From the NCBI RefSeq assembly GCF_008017455.1, contig NZ_VRTY01000050.1:1-43651 (forward strand): a DNA stretch of 43,651 nt, in the 5' to 3' direction. The notes beneath the pieces are model-generated. The model was not told where the DNA came from, did no database searches, and was given only the letters and a program-made list of their open reading frames with translations. Made by a program: the position numbers and the translations under genes. Below are positions 1 through 7,632 of the stretch, one piece after another. This stretch comes from Pontibacter qinzhouensis. Lineage in GTDB: Bacteria; Bacteroidota; Bacteroidia; Cytophagales; Hymenobacteraceae. Numbering within the stretch: the stretch's first letter is position 1; every line of letters begins with the position of its first letter.

Positions 1-1668
1 AGCGAGGAGCACATGCAGGAAATGAAGGACATCCGCGACAAATACGACCCCTACGGCGGTCGTGCCATCGGCTCCCGTGAGATGCTCGACAGCAAAGTGG
101 CTGAGTACGGCGGCGAAATGCTTTACATCAACAAAAGCAGCACGTTCCCGATGTGGGCCACCGAATACTCCCGCGACGAAGGGCTGCGCAAGTACTGGGA
201 CGAATTCTCGCCGCCCTACCACAAAGACGGGGCTGGTCCGCTACATAAAGGACAGCCCGCTACCATGTACAACCGCAATCAGGATTCGCATGCCAGGGAA
301 AACGTGGTGCGTTGGTTCGACTATTGGCATGAGCGCCCGGGCACGGGCAAGCGCGTGAGCTCCGGCGGCGTAAACATCGTCTTCTCCGACACCAACACCC
401 ACTACCGCGGCGAAGAAAACTACCGACGTAGCGGCGAAACAGACGCCATGCGCATCCCTAAAGACGGCTACTTTGCACACCAGGTGATGTGGGACGGCTG
501 GGTAGAAACAGAAAACCCGCGCACGCACATCATGGGCCACTGGAATTATGAAGAAGGCGTTACCAAGGATATAATGATAGTGTCGAACGGAGAGGCTGTG
601 GAACTGTTCATCAACGGCGAGTCAAAAGGCAGGGGTGAACAGAGCCACCGCTTCCTGTTCATGTTCAAAAACATCTCTTTTCAGCCAGGCTCTATCAAAG
701 CCGTGAGCTACAATGCCGAAGGCAAGCAGGAGAGCGAAGCACAGAAAACAACAGCAGGTAAGCCAGAAGCGCTACGCCTGACCGTAATCAACCACCCGAA
801 TGGCATGAAGGCGGACGGCCACGACCTGGCGCTGGTGGAGGTAGAGGTAGTAGATGCCCAAGGCAACCGCTGCCCCACCGCCCTGGATATGGTGAACTTC
901 ACGATGGACGGACCGGCTGAATGGCGCGGCGGCATTGCCCAGGGACCGGACAACCACATCCTGGCGCAGAACCTGCCGGTAGAAGGTGGCGTGAACCGGG
1001 TGCTGGTGCGCTCGACTACCAAAGCTGGCAAAATTAAGCTCAAAGCAGCAGCAGAGGGTTTAAAGGCAGCTGCCGTACAGATTAAAACCAATCCTGTAAA
1101 GGTAAACGACGGCCTGGCGAGCGTATTGCCTGGCGACAACCTGCCTTCTTACCTGGAGCGCGGCCCAACCCCGCAGGGGCAGTCGTATGTGGTCACCCGT
1201 AATGCAGTAGCTATCGTAAAAGCAACCGCAGGCGCCAACCAGGACAAAGCCGCCCACTCCTTCGACGAAAACGAACTGTCGAACTGGTCTAACGACGGGA
1301 AGCTCTCCACAGGTTGGATTATGTACGAGCTGGAGCGGCCTGCAAAAGTAAGTGAAGTAACCATGAAAATGAACAGCTGGCGCAATAGAAGCTACCCAAT
1401 CGTGATAGAACTGGACGGCAAGGAGGTATTCCGCGGCAACACCGATCGTACTTTAGGTTATGTAACACTCAAACTAACACCTCATACCGGCAAGCAACTT
1501 GTTATCAGGCTGACAGGCGCTAATATAGACGGTGACGCCTTTGGTATAGTTGAAATCACAGGCCAGATAGAGCCATCAGGCGAAGGCTCTACTGCCAAAG
1601 GTACGCTGGGCATTACCGAAATCGAGGTGTATGAAACGGCAGAAAGCTTAACAAGTGCTGCCCAGTAA
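1..1668 (+). CDS. GH2 beta-galactosidase-type glycosidase, C-terminal part (5' end outside window)
   Basis: The reading frame is open from base 1, so this is the 3' part of a gene whose start lies upstream; the Met at base 13 is internal. It aligns end to end with residues 444-1007 of the GH2 protein at 3270-6293, so about 443 residues are missing. The retained part holds the likely nucleophile Glu in the motif ATEYS (codon at 163-165; compare ITEYG in beta-glucuronidases), the end of the TIM barrel, a DUF4982-like beta domain, a GH2 C-terminal Ig-like domain and a terminal F5/8-C-like carbohydrate-binding domain. The acid/base Glu would lie just before the window. Expected role: secreted exo-acting removal of a beta-linked sugar, probably galactose. 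Compared with the downstream copy it lacks about ten residues in a loop after the nucleophile. Family assignment is firm; substrate is inferred. Confidence 0.9.
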   Translation, partial: SEEHMQEMKDIRDKYDPYGGRAIGSREMLDSKVAEYGGEMLYINKSSTFPMWATEYSRDEGLRKYWDEFSPPYHKDGAGPLHKGQPATMYNRNQDSHARENVVRWFDYWHERPGTGKRVSSGGVNIVFSDTNTHYRGEENYRRSGETDAMRIPKDGYFAHQVMWDGWVETENPRTHIMGHWNYEEGVTKDIMIVSNGEAVELFINGESKGRGEQSHRFLFMFKNISFQPGSIKAVSYNAEGKQESEAQKTTAGKPEALRLTVINHPNGMKADGHDLALVEVEVVDAQGNRCPTALDMVNFTMDGPAEWRGGIAQGPDNHILAQNLPVEGGVNRVLVRSTTKAGKIKLKAAAEGLKAAAVQIKTNPVKVNDGLASVLPGDNLPSYLERGPTPQGQSYVVTRNAVAIVKATAGANQDKAAHSFDENELSNWSNDGKLSTGWIMYELERPAKVSEVTMKMNSWRNRSYPIVIELDGKEVFRGNTDRTLGYVTLKLTPHTGKQLVIRLTGANIDGDAFGIVEITGQIEPSGEGSTAKGTLGITEIEVYETAESLTSAAQ

Positions 1669-1702
1669 CTTCGCATAATTTTAACAGGCAGCTTTTTCCA
1701 GC

Positions 1703-1722
1703 ACAACAGTGGCTGTTGTTTT
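1703..1722 (+). terminator. Intrinsic terminator after the first GH2 gene
   Basis: A perfect 7-bp inverted repeat, ACAACAG-TGG-CTGTTGT, lies 35 bases after the GH2 stop and is followed by a T-run. The small loop, T-tract and position fit a rho-independent terminator separating this gene from the regulator downstream. Confidence 0.6.
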
Positions 1723-1819
1723 CAATTAGAGTTAGAGAATGTTTGGGATTAATGTTTTGCGTTGGGAACTTCTGTCGCTTTAAGATTATGATAGCATTAG
1801 ACAGCAAATTGCTCACTTT

Positions 1820-2836
1820 ATGGAAATTTTAAACCGCATAAACGCTGCTTCCGCTATACCTGTTTATCTGCAGGTGGCAGATGCCATTTTAACAGGTATC
1901 CAAACAGGTGTTTTGAAGCGTGACCGCAAGTTGCCTTCGATAAACAAGCTTAGCGAATCCAATTACATATCGCGCGATACTGTTTCAAAGGCTTACGATG
2001 TATTGCGAAAGCGTGGTGTTGTCAACTCTATAAGAACCGGGGGCTTTTATGTAAAAGATAACTACATTACAACCGGGCTTTCGGTGTTGCTGCTGCTCAA
2101 TAAATTAAGCGCTCATAAAAAACATATTTATTACGCACTGCTCAAAAACCTAGGTGCAGGTGCGGTTGTTAACCTGCATGTACACCATGCCGACGGCAAA
2201 ATCTGCGAAAGGCTAATTGAGGAAAACCTAGCCCGGTACAGCTACATTGCCGTTTTGCCTCATTTCAATAAAAATATGGAATATGCTCGCCAGGCCATTC
2301 GCAAAGTTCCGAAAGAGCAACTCCTGCTACTGGATAAAAAACTGGATGACTACGAAGGTAAATGTGCCGCGGTATACCAGGATTTTGAAGGAGATATCCG
2401 GAATGCTCTGAACCAAGGAAAAGACTTGCTGGCCAGGTACAGCAGACTGACGCTGGTGCAGCCTTCTTCTATGGCTTATCCAAAAGAGATACTGAAAGGC
2501 TTTCGCCTCTTTTGCCAGCAAAGCCTGTTTGAACACAACGTCATCGATGCCATAAAACCACAGCTTGAACTGAAAGGAACAGCTTTTGTGGTGCTAGATG
2601 AATCGGACCTCGTAGATCTGATTGCGCTCGGCAAACAGAAAGGTCTTTCGCTTGGAAAAGACTACGGCATGATTTCCTATAATGATAATCCTCTGAAGGA
2701 GGTACTGGAAAATGGCATCACTGTCATATCAACCGACCACGTAAAAATGGGTGAAACCGCTGCCTACCTGATGAAGCACGGCCTGAAAGAACAACAGGCA
2801 AACCCTTTCACCCTCATCAGGCGGAATTCACTTTAA
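1820..2836 (+). CDS. GntR-type regulator with LacI-like sugar-binding domain
   Basis: A 338-aa cytoplasmic DNA-binding protein. Residues about 10-75 form a GntR winged helix-turn-helix, with the typical stretch around LPSINKLSE, the recognition-helix segment SRDTVSKAYDVLRKRG and a wing ending in GGFYV. Residues about 85-335 resemble a periplasmic-binding-protein-like effector domain as in LacI/GalR regulators, including the late segment DYGMISYNDNPL and TVISTDHVKMGE. Bacteroidota commonly place such hybrids in carbohydrate loci, where a sugar or sugar phosphate controls DNA binding. It sits between two paralogous GH2 genes on the same strand and may control one or both; that target is inferred. 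No convincing Shine-Dalgarno sequence precedes the ATG, as is usual in this phylum. Ligand unknown. Confidence 0.85.
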   Translation: MEILNRINAASAIPVYLQVADAILTGIQTGVLKRDRKLPSINKLSESNYISRDTVSKAYDVLRKRGVVNSIRTGGFYVKDNYITTGLSVLLLLNKLSAHKKHIYYALLKNLGAGAVVNLHVHHADGKICERLIEENLARYSYIAVLPHFNKNMEYARQAIRKVPKEQLLLLDKKLDDYEGKCAAVYQDFEGDIRNALNQGKDLLARYSRLTLVQPSSMAYPKEILKGFRLFCQQSLFEHNVIDAIKPQLELKGTAFVVLDESDLVDLIALGKQKGLSLGKDYGMISYNDNPLKEVLENGITVISTDHVKMGETAAYLMKHGLKEQQANPFTLIRRNSL

Positions 2837-3269
2837 GGCGATGTAGTTTTTTAGATAACAAGTCGTGAAAGTCTTAAATTGTATTTTGGTTTTGCCATTA
2901 TTTCTTCCTGTTCTAACTGGTGTTTGCCGGGACATGCATAGGCCTGTTCTAGCCTTTGAAATAGTAATAAACTGAAAAATGAAATAAATATAGCCCTTTG
3001 GAACATTCTTCAGGGGCATTGGGAATATTTATCCTGTTCTTTTATACTCCTCGTTAGTTTCTTTGCATGACTGTAATTAACCTACGCTAATACAGTTTTA
3101 GGAAATCAAACATCCCGGGCAGAACCAAATTGAGGAGGCCTGTAATAAGTTGAAAAGCAACAGGTGTATTTCATCAGATTCGTCCTTAAAGGGCGCAGTT
3201 CCTGTTGCTAAATAAGAAGTTTATATTTCCGGATAATGCTGCTATAATTCAATTTTATCTCATTAACAA
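2837..3269. other. Intergenic region between regulator and second GH2 gene
   Basis: 433 bases without a supported gene. It holds the inverted repeat at 3156-3209 and a TATATTTC at 3222-3229. The latter matches seven of eight positions of the Bacteroidota -7 element TAnnTTTG, but no TTTG lies at the expected distance upstream, so it is not called a promoter. Short open frames on the minus strand have no protein-like features. Confidence 0.5.
3156..3209. promoter_or_regulatory. Inverted repeat upstream of the second GH2 gene
   Basis: AGCAACAGG at 3156-3164 is repeated as its exact reverse complement CCTGTTGCT at 3201-3209, with a 36-base spacer, ending 60 bases before the GH2 start. It could form an RNA hairpin or be a two-site operator. 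The spacing is larger than in a normal terminator and there is no T-run. Binding by the adjacent GntR-type regulator is speculation. Confidence 0.35.
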
Positions 3270-6200
3270 ATGTTTGTTTTAAAACGAGTACTCTTATTTA
3301 CATGCCTGATGCTGAGTCTTGCAGTTCTTTCCGGGACAGCTGCGAAGGGAGGAGCGGGGCAAAGGGCAACATTCAACTTCAATCCCGACTGGAAAGTAAT
3401 TGTTGGCGATCCGGCCGGTGCCGAAGCTGTCAACTTCAACGATGCCACCTGGAAGAAGGTAACGCTGCCCTGGGCCTGGAACGAAGATGAAGCCTTTAAA
3501 ATAGACATTCACAACCTGACCACCGGCGTGGCCTGGTACCGCAAAGAGTTTAAACTGCCTAAAGGTTCAGAAGGTAAAAAAGTATTCTTGGAATTCGAGG
3601 GTGTGCGACAAGGCGGGGAGTTTTATGTGAATGGAACGCACATTGGCCGCCACGAGAATGGAGCCATGGCCGTCGGGTTTGATATAACAGCACATGTAAA
3701 GCCTGCTCCTGCCATCAACATCGTAGCCGTGCGCACCGACAGCGACTGGGATTACCGTGAAAAAGCCACCAACACCAGGTTTCAGTGGAGCGACGATAAT
3801 TTCAACGCCAACTACGGCGGCATCCCCAAGAACGTATACCTCCACATCACCGACAAGCTCTACCAGACCCTGCCGCTCTACTCCAACCTGGGTACAACCG
3901 GCGTATATGTGTACGCCCAGGATTTCGATATTCCCGGTAAAGCAGCCACCGTTACCGCTTCCTCTGAAATCAGGAACGAGTACAACACGGCCAAAACGCT
4001 GCAATACGAAGTAGTGGTGGAAGATATGAAAGGCAAAAAGGTAAAAACTTTTACCGGAGCAACTGTCACCATCGCACCTGGCGAAACTAAAACAGTACAA
4101 GCCAGCGCACGCATCAGCGAACTGAACTTCTGGAGTTGGGGCTACGGCTACCTCTACAATGTAAACACGATGCTTAAAGTAGACGGAAAGCCCGTAGACA
4201 TAGTGAAAACCCGCACCGGCTTTCGCAAGACTGCATTCGAAAACGGCATGGTTCACCTCAACGACCGTGTATTGATGATAAAAGGCTATGCCCAGCGCAC
4301 GAGCAACGAGTGGCCTGGTGTGGGCATGTCGGTGCCTGCCTGGCTTAGTGACTACAGCAACCGCCTCATGGTAGAAAGCAATGCCAACACTGTGCGCTGG
4401 ATGCACATAACCCCATGGAAGCAGGATGTGGAATCGTGCGACCGGGTAGGTCTTATACAGGCCATGCCTGCCGGTGATGCCGAGAAAGACGTGGAAGGCA
4501 TTCTCTGGACGCAGCGGACCCAGCTCATGCGCGATGCCATCATTTATAATAGAAATAATCCGAGCATTGTCTTCTATGAAAGTGGCAATGAATCCATTAG
4601 CGAGAAGCACATGCAGGAAATGAAGGATATCCGCGACAAGTACGACCCCTACGGCGGTCGTGCCATCGGCTCCCGTGAGATGCTGGATAGCAAAATAGCT
4701 GAATATGGCGGCGAAATGCTTTACATCAACAAAAGCAGCAACATTCCGATGTGGGCCACTGAGTACTCCCGCGACGAGGGACTGCGCAAGTACTGGGATG
4801 AATTCTCGCCACCCTACCACAAGGACGGCGACGGACCAGAGGAGTATAAATCAGTGATGTCGAACACAACCGAAAAAAGGACGGATGCCCACCTCTACAA
4901 CCGTAACCAGGATTCGCATGCCAGGGAAAACGTGGTGCATTGGTTCGACTACTGGCACGAGCGCCCGGGCACGGGCAAGCGCGTGAGCTCCGGTGGCGTA
5001 AACATTATCTTCTCCGACACCAACACCCACTTCAGGGGAGAATCAAACTACCGTACCAGTGGTGAAACAGATGCCATGCGCATTCCCAAAGACGGCTACT
5101 TTTCGCACCAGGTGATGTGGGACGGCTGGGTAGAAACCGAAAACCCGCGAACCCATATCATGGGCCACTGGAACTACGAAAAAGGCGTGACGAAAGACAT
5201 CATGGTCGTATCGAACGGCGAAGCCGTGGAGCTGTTTATCAACGGTGAGTCCCAGGGCAAAGGGGAGCAGAGCCACCGCTTCCTGTACATGTTCAAAAAC
5301 ATATCGTTTAAGCCCGGCACCATCAAAGCCGTAAGCTACAATGCTGAGGGAAAACAGGAGAGCGAAGCCAGTAAAAAAACAGTAGGCAAGCCCGCAGCGC
5401 TACGCCTAACCGTGCTCAACCACCCCGAAGGCATGAAAGCGGACGGTCATGACCTGGCGCTGGTAGAGGTAGAGGTAGTAGATGCCAAAGGCAACCGCTG
5501 CCCCACCGCCCTGAACATGGTGAACTTTTCGCTTGACGGACCTGCCGAATGGCGTGGTGGCATTGCGCAGGGGCCGGACAATTACATCCTCGCCCAGAGC
5601 CTGCCGGTAGAGGGTGGAGTAAACCGGGTATTGGTGCGTAGCACGTCCAAAGCCGGTAAAATAAAAATCAAAGCAACTGCAGCAGGTTTGGAGGCAGCTG
5701 CAGTGCAGATTAAAACCAGGCCAGTGAAGGTGACAAACGGGCTGGCAACTGTCTTGCCAGGCAACAACCTGCCTTCTTACCTGGAGCGAGGGCCCACCCC
5801 CCCGGGACAATCGTATGTGGTGACGCGCACGCCGATAGCCATTGTGAAAGCAACAGCAGGCGCTAACCAGGAGCAGGCTGTGCACTCCTTCGACGAAAAT
5901 GAACTAACCAATTGGTCAAACGACGGCTTCCAGAACACTGGATGGATTGTATACGAACTGGAGCGCACAGCTACAGTGAGCGAAGTTGCCATGAAAATGA
6001 ACAGCTGGCGCAGCCGAAGCTACCCCATTGTGATTGAGCTTGACGATAAAGAGGTTTTTCGTGGCAACACGGAACGCAGTCTGGGCTACTTTACAGCTAA
6101 ATTTGCTCCTGCAACAGGTAAAAAGCTTACGGTGAGACTAATAGATGCAAACATTGACGGCGACACCTTCGGGTTTGTGGAGATTACAGGTATAAAAGAA

Positions 6201-6293
6201 CCTGCAGGTGAAAGCACTACTGAAAAAGGATCTCTTGGTATCACAGAAATTGAAGTTTACGAAAAGGCAGAAAGCCTTAGTGCTGCCCAGTAA
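3270..6293 (+). CDS. Secreted GH2 beta-galactosidase-type glycosidase
   Basis: A 1007-aa exported enzyme. Residues 1-25 are a Sec signal peptide without a lipobox, so it is probably periplasmic or released. Order of domains: GH2 sugar-binding jelly roll (about 30-195, with FYVNGTHIGRHENG), Ig-like domain (about 200-310), TIM barrel (about 315-600), DUF4982-like domain (about 640-710), GH2 C-terminal Ig-like domain (about 715-810) and an F5/8-C-like carbohydrate-binding domain (about 850-1000). Likely acid/base is Glu441 in SGNES, and likely nucleophile is Glu498 in ATEYS. Both are intact. Family members cleave terminal beta-galactosides or related sugars from glycans by a retaining mechanism. 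It is a paralogue of the truncated gene at the start of the window, with long identical nucleotide stretches. Exact substrate not determinable from sequence. Confidence 0.92.
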   Translation: MFVLKRVLLFTCLMLSLAVLSGTAAKGGAGQRATFNFNPDWKVIVGDPAGAEAVNFNDATWKKVTLPWAWNEDEAFKIDIHNLTTGVAWYRKEFKLPKGSEGKKVFLEFEGVRQGGEFYVNGTHIGRHENGAMAVGFDITAHVKPAPAINIVAVRTDSDWDYREKATNTRFQWSDDNFNANYGGIPKNVYLHITDKLYQTLPLYSNLGTTGVYVYAQDFDIPGKAATVTASSEIRNEYNTAKTLQYEVVVEDMKGKKVKTFTGATVTIAPGETKTVQASARISELNFWSWGYGYLYNVNTMLKVDGKPVDIVKTRTGFRKTAFENGMVHLNDRVLMIKGYAQRTSNEWPGVGMSVPAWLSDYSNRLMVESNANTVRWMHITPWKQDVESCDRVGLIQAMPAGDAEKDVEGILWTQRTQLMRDAIIYNRNNPSIVFYESGNESISEKHMQEMKDIRDKYDPYGGRAIGSREMLDSKIAEYGGEMLYINKSSNIPMWATEYSRDEGLRKYWDEFSPPYHKDGDGPEEYKSVMSNTTEKRTDAHLYNRNQDSHARENVVHWFDYWHERPGTGKRVSSGGVNIIFSDTNTHFRGESNYRTSGETDAMRIPKDGYFSHQVMWDGWVETENPRTHIMGHWNYEKGVTKDIMVVSNGEAVELFINGESQGKGEQSHRFLYMFKNISFKPGTIKAVSYNAEGKQESEASKKTVGKPAALRLTVLNHPEGMKADGHDLALVEVEVVDAKGNRCPTALNMVNFSLDGPAEWRGGIAQGPDNYILAQSLPVEGGVNRVLVRSTSKAGKIKIKATAAGLEAAAVQIKTRPVKVTNGLATVLPGNNLPSYLERGPTPPGQSYVVTRTPIAIVKATAGANQEQAVHSFDENELTNWSNDGFQNTGWIVYELERTATVSEVAMKMNSWRSRSYPIVIELDDKEVFRGNTERSLGYFTAKFAPATGKKLTVRLIDANIDGDTFGFVEITGIKEPAGESTTEKGSLGITEIEVYEKAESLSAAQ

Positions 6294-6440
6294 TAGCAGA
6301 GCTATTCGCCTTATTCGGAATTTATAGTAAGATAGGAACTCGTTCTTCTGTACAGAAAGCGACTGTTTCTGCTGAAACGAATACCAATCCGAGTTTATCA
6401 TAAACAGGCTCTCATTTAATAATAGCAGTGGCTGTGGTGG

Positions 6441-6496
6441 CAGGTGCAGAACAACTTTACAAAATATTTGCAAAGTTGTTCCGCACCTGGCTTTTT
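6441..6496 (+). terminator. Strong intrinsic terminator after the second GH2 gene
   Basis: An 18-bp stem with one mismatch (6441-6458 with 6472-6489) closes a 13-base loop and is followed by GCTTTTTAG. The stem begins CAGGTGC and ends GCACCTG. Stem length and the T-run support a rho-independent terminator, about 150 bases after the GH2 stop. Confidence 0.8.
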
Positions 6497-7594
6497 AGTC
6501 CCAAGTTGCAGTTAAACAGAAGCATTTGTACAGATGCTAATTCATTTTTGGGTTCATATTTAAAGTTGATTATTTGATTTTTAATAAGGTGAAGCACCAA
6601 CTGCTACACTTAATTGTGAATTCATAGCAAGTCTTGGAAAGATGAGGATGAAGAAATATGAATAAATGCATTGAGCACTGGCTTCAGCAGCTATTATGGG
6701 TTTGGAAGGAAACTGTTTAGCTGTTCCAAATAAAATGTAAACAGCGGTATACAGCGCATTTTTATCTGTAACTGACCTGCTTCATAAATACGATAAATTA
6801 GTGTTTATTTTTCCGAAGTATAAATTTGATTCAACTGAAGTAGTGCAATGTATTCTGTAGTATTGGCAGCTCTATCTTAAAACAAGTGCTATCAGAGAAA
6901 GTGCAGAAACTGAAATACGTTCACCCGGTACTGCTTATTTTATGCTGGAAGATATAGACCTGACAGCTTTAATAACAATGGGTAACATCCTTGGTTATGA
7001 ATCGGGTCATTATATGGAATTACTATCAGTCGGTGACAGCCCTTTTCTTTATTCGAGTACTTGCAGGCTTTCTTTGCATTTTCAATGCCAAAGTTAGTAA
7101 GAGGGAATCTTTTTGAAGTGACTATATTTATTGCCTTAAAAAACACTATGGAAGGATTTTAGCTTTGCTGCTGAATTTTACTGCAGTACAAACGAACCTT
7201 ACTTCTTCATAAAATTATAATGATCTGGATCAGAACTCCTTATGTATCAGATATTGTATAATAATCCTTTAAATTGGTAAATATGTTACATATGAACTGG
7301 TTTTTTGGAACACTATTACGAACATTTGTAAGCACGCCTTGCTAGTTTAGATTCACTATTAAAGGGCTTTAAACCGCTTTTTGAATAAGCTAATCCTCGG
7401 CTATATATTTCTCTTAATACTTAATTAATGTTAGTTCATATAATAGATGTGTTTTTTCTTCTGGCAATTATTATGCTAGGTAATTTTTTCAGAAACTCAT
7501 CTGATATAGTATTGACGAATAGTGAATAATTTAATTCGGCATACAAATGTGAATGTTAACAAAGGATGTATTTTAGAAAATTTAAATTAAACCG

Positions 7595-7606
7595 ACTTAT
7601 ATAAGT
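7595..7606. promoter_or_regulatory. 12-bp perfect palindrome upstream of the Sus operon
   Basis: ACTTATATAAGT is its own reverse complement and ends 26 bases before the start codon of the first gene of the FAS1/SusCD operon. Such a symmetric site near the start could be an operator or part of the promoter. AT-rich palindromes of this size also arise by chance. Confidence 0.3.
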
Positions 7607-7632
7607 AAACTTTTTACCAATAATATTTTATC

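Larger units (their letters stand above)
6294..7632. other. Long AT-rich intergenic region before the Sus operon
   Basis: 1339 bases without a convincing gene. It contains the terminator at 6441-6496 and, close to the next gene, the palindrome at 7595-7606. An open frame without a plausible start runs from 6861 to 7097 on the plus strand (78 codons, containing MLEDIDLTALITMGN). It looks somewhat protein-like but I do not recognise it; it could be a gene remnant or chance. The 5' leader and promoter of the large operon should lie in the last few hundred bases, but no clear TTTG/TAnnTTTG pair was found. Confidence 0.5.

Noticed and set aside
3567..4820. 417-codon open frame on the minus strand
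   Set aside because: It lies wholly antisense to the GH2 gene, has no recognisable domains, and a GC-biased third position in the real gene explains a long antisense frame.
6940..7146. 68-codon minus-strand frame in the long spacer
   Set aside because: No family features or plausible signal; antisense to another unproven frame, so neither is called as a gene.
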